The notes: generated from the sequence alone by a model not told the origin. Shown: positions 39,098 through 50,571, counted from the first letter of the stretch. The stretch: DNA of 64,000 nucleotides from Stenotrophomonas cyclobalanopsidis (GCF_008710035.1 NZ_VYKI01000004.1:109001-173000), one strand, 5' to 3'. Made by a program: numbers and translations.

Positions 39098-39611
39098 TTT
39101 TCTGCGTTTTCGCGTTCACCGGTAAGGAAGGTTAGAGTCGAAATCCAATCCCTGGCGTGTGTCCAGTGCTGAACACGCGACAAGCGATTCCTTGGTACTG
39201 AGCGGCGGCAGCAGCGGAACGATGAAGGCGGCAACGATGTTGGCAGCGCTCCAGAATCTTGCCCTTCACCTACAACGACATTCTGCAGACAAGCGCCAAG
39301 CGCAGACACCGTGTGCCGGGTGTGGCGTCATCCTGCGGTCTGACCCACCTTCTGCATCCACTCGCTCTATCTGGTGTGCACGCAGATACTGCTAATGCTG
39401 GCGGCGTTGCCTTTGGTGTGGGCGATTGCCACGGTTGAATGGGTCTGGGCGGGAGTGATCTGGCTGGTGCTGTATGTGCTGGATTGGTTCCCCGGCGCAG
39501 TCAGGCACGCACGAAGCAAGATCGTCCGTGCCGTGCGGGATCCCAACTACAGCTACGAGCGCAGGCCGAACGCTTGACTGGCCTGCGCCCTGCCGTGTAT
39601 CCGGGATCCAT
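39098..39611. other. Decayed or gene-poor stretch after the RHS cassette
   Basis: No confident gene starts until 39612. A 78-codon frame (39159-39395) and a 67-codon frame (39374-39577) are the only openings. The stretch has no SMAG repeats. Loss of older immunity or orphan tips is a common explanation for such sequence behind RHS genes, but no tip remnant was recognised. Confidence 0.5.
39374..39577 (+). CDS. Possible small membrane protein
   Basis: A 67-codon frame from GTG at 39374 (or ATG at 39395). The first 40 residues are strongly hydrophobic (LPLVWAIATVEWVWAGVIWL, then VLYVLDWF) and the rest is basic and polar, as in a two-helix membrane peptide. No ribosome site is obvious. It could be real or the remnant of a larger gene. 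Confidence 0.4.
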   Translation: MCTQILLMLAALPLVWAIATVEWVWAGVIWLVLYVLDWFPGAVRHARSKIVRAVRDPNYSYERRPNA

Positions 39612-39980
39612 ATGAGACGCGAACTTCTCATGATGTTTGGCATGGCGTCAGCCCTGGCGGCCTGCAACAGCAGTGATCGCTTGGGTGAGCTGCAGACAAA
39701 GCCCGTCTTCGCGATCCTGAGCGGCGCCTATTACGGTGGGATGTGCGAGGGCGCGCCGAGTATCGACAAGCAGATCGCAGAAATTCGCGCCATGAAAATC
39801 CATAACCGTGCCGGTGAATGCAGAGTGCTCTACCTGGATGGCGTAAACCGTGCCGGCGAACTTCTGATCTACGCGGAAAAGCCAGGCGAGCGTCTGGCGT
39901 GCGACGGACTGCTTCAGCGGCTGAAGGCAAAAAACGCCAGTGCGGCCGTCATTGCCAAAGCCGGCGAACGCTGCAGCTGA
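39612..39980 (+). CDS. Small lipoprotein, function unknown
   Basis: A 122-residue protein with a short signal and lipobox (ALAACNSS, Cys18). The mature part has five more cysteines spread to the C-terminus (GMCEG, GECRV, ACDG, and final RCS, giving an even number for disulfides with the lipid Cys excluded). No family is recognised. The ATG at 39612 gives the signal sequence; the open frame extends upstream without support. Confidence 0.7.
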   Translation: MRRELLMMFGMASALAACNSSDRLGELQTKPVFAILSGAYYGGMCEGAPSIDKQIAEIRAMKIHNRAGECRVLYLDGVNRAGELLIYAEKPGERLACDGLLQRLKAKNASAAVIAKAGERCS

Positions 39981-40033
39981 TCGATAGCCGTTGCCCTGAT
40001 GGAGGCCGCCCTTGGTGGGGCCCCCTCCAAAAC

Positions 40034-40056
40034 CGCCCACCAAGGTGGGCATCTAC
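40034..40056 (-). repeat. SMAG-type stem-loop, GCCCACC type
   Basis: GTAG on the minus strand with GCCCACC/GGTGGGC arms, between co-oriented genes. Confidence 0.85.
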
Positions 40057-40152
40057 CAGAGCGGTTGCTGCCTGCCCGCCCGTGACCTCCAGCCGATTGT
40101 CGCCATCGCCCTGAGCGCGTAAGTTGCGGACAACCCTTTCCCGGAGTGTCCC

Positions 40153-41949
40153 ATGAAGCCGATCGCGCTTGCCGTTGCCCTGGCCTTGACCGCCGCCCCG
40201 CTGCTGTCCGCCCCGCCGGCCCTGGCCGCGCCGGCTGCCAAGGCGGCCACCCCCGCCAGCCCGGCCTGGGTGGCCCGCAGCAATGCACTGGCGCAGATCC
40301 TGCTCGATGCGCAGGGGCCGTTCCAGCCGGAACAGACGGGTTTCTTCGGCGTGCCCGGCTACGACGACAAGGTGGCCGACCTCGGCCCCGACAACGGCAA
40401 GCGCTTCCGTGCCGCGACGGCCAAGGCCCGCGACGAGCTGAAGGCGAAGCTGGCCACCGAGAAGGATCCCAATGTCCGCCAGGACCTGGCGATCATGATC
40501 CACGCTGCCGACCAGAACATCGAAGGCAGCGAGCTCAACGAGAAGTACCTGCTGCCGTGGAGCGATGCACCGCAGACGGTGTTCAGCGGCCTCAACCTGC
40601 TACTGTCCGACCAGGTGCCGACCGAGCGCCGCGCCAAGGCGCTGGATCGCCTCAGGGCCTACGCGGGCCTGCAGCCGGGCGGCACCGCGTTCACCACGCT
40701 GGCCCGCCAGCGCTACGAAGAGCGCCGGGGCGACAGCGCGCTGCTGCAGCCGACCCAGATCGAAGTGCAGCAGTCGCTGGACAACGTCGAGACTTACATC
40801 ACCGGCATCGAGTCGCTGCTGAAGAAGTACCAGTTGGCAGGCGCCGACGAGGCGATGAAGGCCCTGGCCACGCAGATGAAGGACTACGCCGCCTGGACCC
40901 GCAAGGAAGTGCTGCCGAAGGCGCGCACCGACGCACGCCTGCCGGCACCGCTGTATGCGTTCCAGCTCAAGCAGGTCGGCATCGACATCGATCCAAAGCT
41001 GCTGATGCAGCGTGCGCAGCTGGAATTCATGGAAACCCGCTCGGCGATGCAGCAGCTGGCGCCGATGGTGGCGAAGGAGAAGGGCCTGAAGGTCGCCGAC
41101 CCGAGCGACGCGGTGGCGGTGATCCGCGCGCTGAAGGCCGACAAGATCGCCGACGATCAGCTGGAAGGCCACTACCGCAAGGTGATCGACGCGATCGATC
41201 CGCTGATCCGCGAACACGGCATTGTCGACGTGCCCAAGCGCGCCATGCAGATGCGCCTGGGGTCGGCGGCGGAGAGCGCCGCCAGCCCGGCCCCGCATTT
41301 CCTGCCGGCGCCGCTGGTCAACAACACCGGGCAGCAGGGCACCTTCGTGCTGCCGCTGGGCAACCCGGCCGCGGGCCCGGGCGCGCAGTACGACGATTTC
41401 AACTTCGGTGCGGCGGCGTGGACGCTGAGCGCGCATGAAGGCCGCCCCGGCCACGAGCTGCAGTTCACCGCGATGGTCGAGCGTGGCGTGTCGTTGGCCC
41501 GCACGATGTTCGCGTTCAATTCGGTGAACGTGGAAGGCTGGGCGCTGTACGCCGAAGCCGAGATGGTGCCGTACGAGCCGTTGGACGGGCAGATGATCGC
41601 GCTGCAGTTCCGCCTGCTGCGCGCCGCCCGCGCCATGCTCGACCCGATGCTCAACCTGGGCCTGACCGACCGTGCCAACGGCGAGCGCGTGCTGATCGAG
41701 CAGGTCGGCCTGTCCAAGGCGATGGCCACCCAGGAACTGGACCGCTACATGGTGCGCATGCCGGGCCAGGCGGGCAGCTATTTCTACGGCTACACCCGCA
41801 TCCTCGAACTGCGCATGCAGACCGAGCTGGCACTAGGCGCGAAGTTCGACCGCATGGCGTTCAACAACTTCCTGCTCGATCAGGGCCTGCTGCCGCCGGA
41901 CCAGCTGGCCGAAGCGGTGCAGCAGCAGTTCGTGCCGAAATACCGGTAG
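40153..41949 (+). CDS. Secreted DUF885 family protein, predicted metallopeptidase
   Basis: A 598-residue exported protein. The signal peptide (1-25, ending ALA) precedes a DUF885 domain covering nearly the whole mature chain. HEGRPGHELQ is the HExxxxH zinc-site variant of the family, and the later ALYAEAE supplies a candidate third ligand. The family is all-helical, related to M32/M3-type metallopeptidases, and substrates are mostly unknown. The 3' end overlaps a convergent lipoprotein gene by 70 bp. Confidence 0.88.
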   Translation: MKPIALAVALALTAAPLLSAPPALAAPAAKAATPASPAWVARSNALAQILLDAQGPFQPEQTGFFGVPGYDDKVADLGPDNGKRFRAATAKARDELKAKLATEKDPNVRQDLAIMIHAADQNIEGSELNEKYLLPWSDAPQTVFSGLNLLLSDQVPTERRAKALDRLRAYAGLQPGGTAFTTLARQRYEERRGDSALLQPTQIEVQQSLDNVETYITGIESLLKKYQLAGADEAMKALATQMKDYAAWTRKEVLPKARTDARLPAPLYAFQLKQVGIDIDPKLLMQRAQLEFMETRSAMQQLAPMVAKEKGLKVADPSDAVAVIRALKADKIADDQLEGHYRKVIDAIDPLIREHGIVDVPKRAMQMRLGSAAESAASPAPHFLPAPLVNNTGQQGTFVLPLGNPAAGPGAQYDDFNFGAAAWTLSAHEGRPGHELQFTAMVERGVSLARTMFAFNSVNVEGWALYAEAEMVPYEPLDGQMIALQFRLLRAARAMLDPMLNLGLTDRANGERVLIEQVGLSKAMATQELDRYMVRMPGQAGSYFYGYTRILELRMQTELALGAKFDRMAFNNFLLDQGLLPPDQLAEAVQQQFVPKYR

Positions 41950-42404
41950 CGCTGCGGGGTAATCGTCTGCGTCGGCAACCGCGCCGGCGCCTCCGGGTTC
42001 GGCACCCAGATCGCCACGCCGGCCGCGCGCTTCTGCGTGGTCGGAATACCGATGCCGACGCCGCCGCCCACGTGCGAGCCGTAGCTGCCGGCGCCAACCG
42101 ACATGCCCACCGGGGAGCCGCTGCTGCCCACGCCCATCAGGATCACGCCGTTGGCGCCCAGCGCCGCCGCTTCGCGCTTGAGCCGCGCCACGGCCGCGTC
42201 GGTCTGCCCCTGGGTACCAAACCCCACGGCCGAGGACGATTCGAGCTGGGCAATCTCCAGCGAACCGGCCGGCGGGGTGGAATAGATCTGCACCTGCGCC
42301 GGGTCGATCGGCGCACGCGCGCGGCCAAGCATCACCTTGGAGGTGCTGGCGCAACCGGCAGCGGCCAGCAGCATGGCGGTCAGAGCGAGCCAACGGATGT
42401 TCAT
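41880..42404 (-). CDS. Lipoprotein, DUF4156-like appearance
   Basis: A 174-residue lipoprotein: LAAAGC lipobox (Cys18), then a compact domain starting VQIYSTPPAGSLEIAQLESS and running through AALGANGVILMGVGSSG, a pattern of small outer-membrane lipoproteins of the DUF4156/YbjQ-like type. A glycine-rich segment follows (GSHVGGGVGIGI). The last 25 residues, including CCC, are read antisense to the end of the DUF885 gene and look non-homologous, so the natural stop may have been lost. The start at 42404 is set by the signal sequence. Confidence 0.75.
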   Translation of the reverse strand: MNIRWLALTAMLLAAAGCASTSKVMLGRARAPIDPAQVQIYSTPPAGSLEIAQLESSSAVGFGTQGQTDAAVARLKREAAALGANGVILMGVGSSGSPVGMSVGAGSYGSHVGGGVGIGIPTTQKRAAGVAIWVPNPEAPARLPTQTITPQRYRYFGTNCCCTASASWSGGSRP

Positions 42405-42587
42405 GGCGTTTACCCCTGTAGGACAGTTCGGATCATCGGCCGGGGACTCTGAATCGGCGCCAACACCGTCGCCCGGGGCATGGCCGCATGCTGGCACGGG
42501 GCGGGTGAGTGTGTCGCCAACGGCGGTAGGCGGCAGCCACAAGACAGGCTAATGTTGGCGAAGGAACCGATCTGAGGGGAGCTGGGC

Positions 42588-42836
42588 ATGGGTGTGATCA
42601 GTCTGTTGTGGGGCATCGTGGCGCTGCTGTGGATGATCCTGGCCCTGATCCCGCTGCTGGGCTGGGGCAACTGGTTCCTGATCCCGTTCGCGGCGGTGGG
42701 GGCCGTCATCGCCGCGCTGGGTATCCTGTTCACCCATCCCAGCAAGCGCGGCCGTGCCAAGACCGGGCTGGTCCTGAACGGCATCGTGGTGGTGGTCGGC
42801 ATCATCCGCCTGAGCTTGGGCGGTGGGGTGCTCTGA
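42588..42836 (+). CDS. Small two- to three-helix membrane protein
   Basis: An 82-residue, strongly hydrophobic protein: helices at about 4-22 and 27-48, then a basic loop (HPSKRGRAK) and a third helix at 57-76 ending LGGGVL. The pattern resembles DUF4190-type small membrane proteins. A GAGGGGA ribosome site precedes the ATG. Function unknown. Confidence 0.78.
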   Translation: MGVISLLWGIVALLWMILALIPLLGWGNWFLIPFAAVGAVIAALGILFTHPSKRGRAKTGLVLNGIVVVVGIIRLSLGGGVL

Positions 42837-42988
42837 GCGGCATGCTCTGAACAACCTGCGCTGAGTCGCGCCCATGGGTGCGACCGGGCGTCGCAGGCCC
42901 ACGGCCCGGCATGGGGCAGCGGAGTACAATCAGCGGCTGCGCAAGCCCCCCGCGCGCCTGTGAAACCGCGTCCGGCGCGGCTGCCTCC

Positions 42989-44915
<1,927 letters not shown>

Positions 44916-44948
44916 CAATAGCGATCACGACGGACGGAGGAACACGCG

Positions 44949-45218
44949 ATGGGACCGGAAATGGGATGGGTGCAATGGCTGATCTGGGGCACCGGAACAC
45001 TGGTGTTCGGCGCGGTCATTGTCGGCGTGTTCATTGCCGCGTGGCGTGCCAGCCGGCGCCCGCCGGAGCAGCTCTCCGCCGCCGCCCACGTGGCCCGTGA
45101 GCAGGCTCTTCCGGAAAGCGTGCAGGCCGAGCTGGCCGCGCTGAACCGCCTCAAGGACAACGGCCAGCTGAGCGAGATCGATTACGAGAAGCAGCGCGCC
45201 CAGGTGTTGGCGCGCTGA
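44949..45218 (+). CDS. Small membrane protein with SHOCT-like domain
   Basis: An 89-residue protein with one transmembrane helix (about 9-31, LIWGTGTLVFGAVIVGVFIA) and a C-terminal SHOCT-like motif (LAALNRLKDNGQLSEIDYEKQRAQVLA), a short module common in regulatory or oligomerising membrane proteins. It follows hemB by 33 bp and may share its transcript. Function is unknown. Confidence 0.82.
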   Translation: MGPEMGWVQWLIWGTGTLVFGAVIVGVFIAAWRASRRPPEQLSAAAHVAREQALPESVQAELAALNRLKDNGQLSEIDYEKQRAQVLAR

Positions 45219-45242
45219 CGCTTGCGTCGGGTGGGGCAATGC

Positions 45243-45315
45243 CCGGGGTCGGATCCCCGGTAGTCGCCAACCAAGGTTGGCATCTACCAGACGGCCATCC
45301 ACGCATGGCGTGGAT
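45243..45315. repeat. Cluster of three hairpin repeats
   Basis: A truncated GGGTCGGATCC element (45243-45260), a GTAG element with GCCAACC/GGTTGGC arms ending CTAC (45260-45287) and the ATCCACG/CGTGGAT hairpin (45297-45315). The last one abuts the stop codon of the following minus-strand gene. Confidence 0.8.
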
Positions 45316-46179
45316 TTATCGCACGCACCCGGCCACGGCCACCACCTTCGGCACCGCCAGCCGGTACACATCCACGCCACCGGCGCGCGGTGCCCTTGCC
45401 GCACTGCTGGCCACCATCATCTCGCCCGGTTTGGCGTTGTCGACCACCGGCGCGCCGGTCCAGCCGCCGCTCTGGTTGAACGACAGCCCCAGCGGCTGCA
45501 GCGCGGCACCGGTCCAGGCGCAGGCGCTGGTCATCACCTGCGCGGCCTCGCCGTTGCCACGGCTGAACACCACTGCGCCGTCATTGCCCAGCCAATCGCC
45601 GTCGGTCTCGTCAGCAACCGTGTTGAGAGCAGTCAGGGCCACGGCGGCGCCGCGCACGCCTTGCGCATCCAACTGCGCCACGAACAGATCCCAGCCCGCG
45701 CCACGGCCCTGGTCGCGGGCGAACAGCAGCCGGCGGCCATCGGCGCTGAGGGCCGCGCCACGCTCGGCACGGCTGCCGTCCTTGCCGGCCAGCGCCTGCG
45801 CCCGGCCCACGCTGCCATCGGCGGCCACCGCTGCGCGGTACAGCGCCCAGTTCCCCTCGCGGCCGGCGGCGAACAACAGCCAGTGGCCATCGCGGCTGAA
45901 AAAAGGGTCCAGCGCCTCGCCGGCCACGTCCACCGGCAGGGCCTGGGCCTGTTGCCAGCGGCCGTCCACCACCCGTGCCTGCCACAGCCCCCAGCCCGCC
46001 TCGCCACGGCGGGCGAAGATGATGCGCTGGCCGTCAGCACTGATCGTCGCCCGGCCCTCGTCGGCGCGGGTGGAGACCACGCCCATGCCCTCGATGCCGT
46101 ACTCGTTCAACGCCATCGCCACGGGGGCAGAGAGTAGACTGGCGGCAAGCACCAGCAGGGTCGGGGTGATGCGCATCAT
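45316..46179 (-). CDS. Secreted PD40/TolB-like beta-propeller protein
   Basis: A 287-residue exported protein with a signal peptide (1-24, VAMALNEYG) and about four WD40-like PD40 repeats ([35 protein letters not shown] and so on), as in the propeller of TolB. It is much shorter than TolB and lacks its N-terminal domain, so it is probably a small propeller with unknown partner. ATG codons at 46179 and 46176 are both possible. It is divergent from aroE, 48 bp apart. Confidence 0.82.
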   Translation of the reverse strand: MMRITPTLLVLAASLLSAPVAMALNEYGIEGMGVVSTRADEGRATISADGQRIIFARRGEAGWGLWQARVVDGRWQQAQALPVDVAGEALDPFFSRDGHWLLFAAGREGNWALYRAAVAADGSVGRAQALAGKDGSRAERGAALSADGRRLLFARDQGRGAGWDLFVAQLDAQGVRGAAVALTALNTVADETDGDWLGNDGAVVFSRGNGEAAQVMTSACAWTGAALQPLGLSFNQSGGWTGAPVVDNAKPGEMMVASSAARAPRAGGVDVYRLAVPKVVAVAGCVR

Positions 46180-46227
46180 CCGGGTCCTTGCACGAAAGTG
46201 CACCAGTCTAGCCAGCTTGAGGATTCC

Positions 46228-47073
46228 ATGACCGATCGTTACGCCGTCTTCGGACACCCCGTTGCCCACTCGAAGTCGCCGCTGATCCACGCGACGTTCG
46301 GTCGCCAGGAAGGCATCAGCATCGACTACCGCGCGATCGACCTGGCCCCGGACGCCTTCCTGGCCGGGCTGGATGCCTTCGCAGCTGAAGGTGGTGTCGG
46401 CGCCAATGTCACCTCGCCGCACAAGCAAGCCGCGTTCTCGGCGTGCATCACGCTGACCGCGCGCGCGCGCCGCGCCGGCTCGGTCAACACCCTGCTGCGC
46501 AAGGGCGACCGCTGGCACGGTGACACCACCGATGGCATCGGCCTGGTGCGTGACCTGACCGACCGCCACGGCCTGGACCTGCGCGGCCGCCGCGTGCTGC
46601 TGATCGGCGCAGGTGGTTCGGCACGCAGCGTCGCCCCGGCGCTGCTCGATGCCGGCATCACCGAGCTGGTGGTGGTCAACCGCACGCCGGAACGCGCCGA
46701 CGAACTGATCGACGCCATGGGCGAGCCGGGCCGCGCGCTCAGCCGCTACTGGGAAGACCTGCGCGACCTGGGCGATTTCGAACTGATCCTCAACGCCACC
46801 TCGGCCGGCCGCGACCGCGACGTGGAATTCAAGCTGCCGCTGTCGCTGGTCAATTCGATGACCACCGCGGTGGACCTGAACTACGGCGAGGCCGCCATCG
46901 CCTTCCTGGCCTGGGCGCGCGCGGCCAACTGCCGCAATACCGTCGATGGCCTGGGCATGCTGGTCGAGCAGGCTGCCGAGAGCTTCCTGCAGTGGCATGG
47001 CGTGCGCCCGCAGACGGACGAGGTCTACCAGCAGCTGCGTGCCGGTGCCGGCGCGTTTGCCGGCCAGGATTGA
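46228..47073 (+). CDS. aroE: Shikimate dehydrogenase AroE
   Basis: A 281-residue NADP-dependent enzyme reducing 3-dehydroshikimate in the shikimate pathway. [21 protein letters not shown] holds the substrate serines, NVTSPHKQ the catalytic lysine, NTLL and DTTDGIG the substrate-binding Asn/Asp, and [16 protein letters not shown] plus VVNRTPERA the NADP site (NRTxxR type). The start at 46228 gives the family N-terminus; ten upstream codons are discarded. The downstream membrane protein begins three bases after its stop. Confidence 0.95.
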   Translation: MTDRYAVFGHPVAHSKSPLIHATFGRQEGISIDYRAIDLAPDAFLAGLDAFAAEGGVGANVTSPHKQAAFSACITLTARARRAGSVNTLLRKGDRWHGDTTDGIGLVRDLTDRHGLDLRGRRVLLIGAGGSARSVAPALLDAGITELVVVNRTPERADELIDAMGEPGRALSRYWEDLRDLGDFELILNATSAGRDRDVEFKLPLSLVNSMTTAVDLNYGEAAIAFLAWARAANCRNTVDGLGMLVEQAAESFLQWHGVRPQTDEVYQQLRAGAGAFAGQD

Positions 47074-47076
47074 GCC

Positions 47077-47436
47077 ATGGACAGCTCCTCGCTGCTGCTG
47101 AGCGTGCTGAGCATGATCGGCGTGCGCCTGCCGGTGCTGATCGCGCTGTGCGTCGGCCTGGTCTGGGTGGTGGGCGCGCCGCGTGATGCCGCCCGCAGCG
47201 GTGCGCTGGGGGGCCTGGTGCTGCTGCTGGTGGCCAACCTCGGCGGCGTGGTTGCCAACGTGGTGCCGTTGTGGATGGTCAGCAACGGCGATTTCACCGC
47301 CATCTCGGCGATGAGCGCGGTGCTGGGTGGCGTGCAGTTCGTGCTGTCGCTGCTGAGCGCCTTCGGCATCGTGCTGGTGATCTGGGCGCTGGTGCGCGTG
47401 CTGCGCCAGCGGCCGCCGCTGCCGCCTGCCGCATAA
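47077..47436 (+). CDS. Hypothetical membrane protein
   Basis: A 119-residue protein with three hydrophobic segments: about 15-34 (VRLPVLIALCVGLVWVVGAP), 44-68 and 80-108. The start is four bases past the aroE stop, so it is probably co-translated with it. No family is recognised. Confidence 0.75.
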   Translation: MDSSSLLLSVLSMIGVRLPVLIALCVGLVWVVGAPRDAARSGALGGLVLLLVANLGGVVANVVPLWMVSNGDFTAISAMSAVLGGVQFVLSLLSAFGIVLVIWALVRVLRQRPPLPPAA

Positions 47437-47446
47437 CGCCGGCGCG

Positions 47447-47528
47447 GTAGCGCCAGGTTACGGCTGCTTCTGGTAGAGGCCGACCTTGGTCGGCGCTCTG
47501 GTAGGTGCCAACCAAGGTTGGCACCTAC
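47447..47528. repeat. SMAG-type hairpin cluster
   Basis: A fragment of a GTAGCGCC element (from 47447), then GTAG with GCCGACC/GGTCGGC arms (47473-47496), then a perfect palindrome GTAGGTGCCAACC-AA-complement (47501-47528) with CTAC at its other end. Confidence 0.85.
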
Positions 47529-47694
47529 CAGAGCGGTGGGCTGGCAACGCCGCATTCGCCCCTGCCCGGCGCGTCAATGCAACCCATGACCGCCAAGCCC
47601 CGACGCCGCTGACCCTGTTCAGCGCCCGCGCCTCGGTCCCGGTGGCCGGCCATGCGACAATGGCCGGCCTGATCCAGCCACGGTAGTTCCCGGC

Positions 47695-49797
47695 GTGACC
47701 GAAACTGTCGCCGCCCCGCGCAAGCTCGATGACGCCTTGAAGGACGCGATCCGCAAGGCGTATACGACGCTGCAGGCCAACACCCCCGGCTTCTCCACCC
47801 GTCGCTCGCAGAGCCAGATGATCGGCGTGGTGTCGCGTGCGCTGTCCACCAGTGGCGGTGTCGGCGTGGTCGAGGCACCGACCGGCGTCGGCAAGAGTCT
47901 GGGCTACCTCACCGCCGGCGTACCGATCGCCCTGGCCAGCAAGAAGAAGCTGGTCATCAGCACCGGCACCGTAGCCCTGCAGTCGCAGCTGGTCGAGCGC
48001 GATATTCCCAATTTCCTCAAGGCCACCGGCCTGGAAGCGACCGTGGCCCTGGCCAAGGGCCGCACCCGCTACCTGTGCACGCGCAATGCCGCTGAAGCGC
48101 AGGGCGAGGGCGCGCAGGGCGGCATGTTCGAGGACGAAGCGCCGCTGTACGACCGGCCGCTGGCGCCCATCGAGATGGACATCGCCAAGCGCCTGTCCGA
48201 TGCCTTTACCAGCGGCACGTGGGACGGTGACATCGACAACGCGCCGGAAACCATCAGCCCCGGCCTGCGCAGCCGCATCACCACGCCCGCCTCGGCCTGT
48301 GCCGGGCGCCGCTGCGCGTACTCGGCGCAGTGCGCGGTGCTGCGCTCACGCAACACCGTGCGCGATGCGCAGATCGTGGTGACCAACCACGCGCTGCTGC
48401 TGTCGGCGCTGTCCATTGGTGACAGCGACAACGGCCAGCCGATGATCGCCGCGCCGTCGGACATGCTGCTGGTGCTGGACGAAGGCCACCACATCGGCAA
48501 CGTGGCCATCGACCAGGGCGCCGCCAGCCTGGCGCTGGATGACATGGCCAAGCGCACCGGCCGCCTGCAGATCCTGATTGCCGGTGCCTACCGCGCGGTC
48601 GACAAGGACCGCCTGGGCAACCTGCTGCCGAACGAGGCCATCGACGTGGCCAGCAACGTCGCCAAGCAGCTGCGCGCCTTCCGCGACCACGTCGAAGCGG
48701 TGTGGATGCCGGCCCCGGCTGACGAAGACCCGATGTGGCGCGCCGCCAACGGGCGCCTGCCCGAGGCCTGGCGCGAGCCGATCGAAGCGCTGGCCGACGA
48801 CACCCGCAGCCTCTACAACTGGGCCCACGCTGCCACGGCACAAGTGGCCAAGGGCAAGCCGGACGACGCCGCGCGCGAGCGCCTGCAGCGCAACCTCGGC
48901 ATGGCGCTGGAAATGATCGAGCAGCAGTACAACCTGTGGCAGGCCTGGCGCCGCGAGGACAAGGACGGCGCGCCGCCCACCGCGCGCTGGGTCACCGCCA
49001 CCCGCGACGGCGATCTGGTGCTGCATGGCTCGCCGGTATCGGCCGCGCACGTGCTGCGCAAGCTGCTGTGGGATCAGGTGGATTCGGTGGTGATGACCTC
49101 GGCCACGCTGACCGGCGGTGGCGATTTCCAGTCGCTGGCCATCGACAACGGCATTCCACCCGACGCAGAGATGGTCTCGCTGGCCTCGCCGTTCGATCTG
49201 CCCAACCAGGCCGAGCTGATCGTGCCGAAGTTCCCGGTCACGCCCGATGACCGCGAAGGCCATCCGCGCGAAGTGGCGCGCTATCTCGACCAGGAGCTGG
49301 ACTGGGCCAAGGGCTCGATGGTGCTCTTTACCTCGCGCTGGAAGATGGAGAAGGTGGCCGGCCTGATGTCGGCCGCGCGCCGCAAGCAGGTGCTGGTGCA
49401 GGGCGACATGTCCAAGACCCGGCTGATCGACGAACACCTGCGCCGCGTCGCCGCCGGCGAAGGCTCGGTGCTGTTCGGCCTGAACTCCTTCGGCGAAGGC
49501 CTGGACCTGCCCGGCGAAGCCTGCACCACGGTGGTCATCACCCAGGTGCCGTTCGCGGTGCCGACCGACCCGCAGACCGCCACGCTGAGCGAATGGGTGG
49601 AAGCGCGCGGCATGAACGCCTTCAACCTGATCGCCATCCCGCACGCGCTGCGCACGCTCACCCAGTTCGCTGGTCGCCTGATCCGCACGTCCACCGACAC
49701 CGGCCGCGTGGTCATCCTCGATTCGCGGCTGCTGACCCGCCGCTACGGCAAGCGCATCATCGACGCGCTGCCGCCGTTCAAGCGCGTGATCGGCTGA
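47695..49797 (+). CDS. dinG: ATP-dependent DNA helicase DinG
   Basis: A 700-residue iron-sulfur helicase of the XPD/DinG superfamily 2 group. Walker A is APTGVGKS (61-68), and the Fe-S cysteines are Cys128, Cys202, Cys207 and Cys213 (RYLCTRN; ACAGRRCAYSAQC). The helicase box is LVLDEGHH (DEGH rather than DEAH), with the second RecA domain from about 445 (SMVLFTSRW, QFAGRLIRTSTDTGRVVILD). DinG unwinds 5'-tailed DNA and R-loops at stalled forks. It starts with GTG at 47695, just beyond a short palindrome-rich gap. Confidence 0.93.
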   Translation: MTETVAAPRKLDDALKDAIRKAYTTLQANTPGFSTRRSQSQMIGVVSRALSTSGGVGVVEAPTGVGKSLGYLTAGVPIALASKKKLVISTGTVALQSQLVERDIPNFLKATGLEATVALAKGRTRYLCTRNAAEAQGEGAQGGMFEDEAPLYDRPLAPIEMDIAKRLSDAFTSGTWDGDIDNAPETISPGLRSRITTPASACAGRRCAYSAQCAVLRSRNTVRDAQIVVTNHALLLSALSIGDSDNGQPMIAAPSDMLLVLDEGHHIGNVAIDQGAASLALDDMAKRTGRLQILIAGAYRAVDKDRLGNLLPNEAIDVASNVAKQLRAFRDHVEAVWMPAPADEDPMWRAANGRLPEAWREPIEALADDTRSLYNWAHAATAQVAKGKPDDAARERLQRNLGMALEMIEQQYNLWQAWRREDKDGAPPTARWVTATRDGDLVLHGSPVSAAHVLRKLLWDQVDSVVMTSATLTGGGDFQSLAIDNGIPPDAEMVSLASPFDLPNQAELIVPKFPVTPDDREGHPREVARYLDQELDWAKGSMVLFTSRWKMEKVAGLMSAARRKQVLVQGDMSKTRLIDEHLRRVAAGEGSVLFGLNSFGEGLDLPGEACTTVVITQVPFAVPTDPQTATLSEWVEARGMNAFNLIAIPHALRTLTQFAGRLIRTSTDTGRVVILDSRLLTRRYGKRIIDALPPFKRVIG

Positions 49798-49806
49798 AGT
49801 GCTCTG

Positions 49807-49829
49807 GTAGCGCCGGGCCATGCCCGGCG
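49807..49829 (+). repeat. SMAG stem-loop
   Basis: GTAG with GCCGGGC-CAT-GCCCGGC, ten bases after the dinG stop and before a convergent gene. Confidence 0.9.
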
Positions 49830-49835
49830 AATGCC

Positions 49836-50447
49836 TCAACCGCCTTCCGGATTCCGGCAGGCCGGGTTGCCCATCGCTTGGTGGTAGTCGCGGTCAAAGC
49901 AGCGCAGGAAGCCATCCAGCACGTCCAGGTTGGGCGGCCAAGGCGCATCCACCTGTTGCCCGCCGGCGGTGGTGAAGTGATAGCGCCCATCCTTCAGCGC
50001 CCCGGCGATCTGCTCCGGGGTGGGAATCGCGATCAGCGCTGCGCGCGCTTTTTCCAGCGCTGTACGGTCGCGCTGCAGGAACGCGACCGTGCCGTCCACA
50101 TAGGCATTCCAGTAGCCGGGATCCTTATCCTTTGGCTTGTAGGTGCGCTGCATCAGCGCAATTGCTTGGGCCGTCTGCCCAAGCTCGGCGCGCATCTGCC
50201 CTTCATGCCAGAGGATGGTGGTGTGGCCCGCCGCCTTGGGCAGGGCGCTGTAGGCGGCAAGCAGGTCGGCCGCTTCGCGCTGGCAATCACGCTCGGCCAA
50301 CGGGCGCCACCCGCCTTCCAGATCCTGGTCGAACGCATCCGGTTCCATCGCCAGCATCGCATCGCGGTCGTAGCTGCAGTCCGGCGCCTTCGATGGTTCG
50401 GGCGGGGCGCCCAACGCGGCGGCCAGGGCAAGCGAAAGCAACGTCAT
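49836..50447 (-). CDS. Exported hypothetical protein with TPR-like region
   Basis: A 203-residue protein with a short signal peptide (ending AALGAPP) and alpha-helical repeats (EAADLLAAYSALPKAAGHTT, RAELGQTAQAIALMQR) of TPR-like character. Cysteines at about 28, 59, 188 and 200 may form disulfides. The ATG at 50447 is preferred to that at 50459 because GGAGG sits five bases before it. It is convergent with dinG and has no recognised family. Confidence 0.75.
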   Translation of the reverse strand: MTLLSLALAAALGAPPEPSKAPDCSYDRDAMLAMEPDAFDQDLEGGWRPLAERDCQREAADLLAAYSALPKAAGHTTILWHEGQMRAELGQTAQAIALMQRTYKPKDKDPGYWNAYVDGTVAFLQRDRTALEKARAALIAIPTPEQIAGALKDGRYHFTTAGGQQVDAPWPPNLDVLDGFLRCFDRDYHQAMGNPACRNPEGG

Positions 50448-50496
50448 CACAACCTCCATGTCGGTGAGTACCCGGACACCGTAGCAGATCGCGCGG

Positions 50497-50519
50497 GTAG
50501 TGCCGGCCGCTGGCCGGCA
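50497..50519 (+). repeat. SMAG stem-loop, TGCCGGCC type
   Basis: The same subfamily as 20057-20079 and 55536-55558, lying between divergent genes. Confidence 0.88.
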
Positions 50520-50571
50520 ACCTCGAAGATCGAATTACCATGACGCGACTGAACACGCGGAGGGAAGCCAC

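Noticed and set aside
45316..46998. 560-codon minus-strand frame joining the propeller protein to sequence over aroE
   Set aside because: Only the part below 46179 has protein character and a signal peptide; the rest is antisense to aroE.
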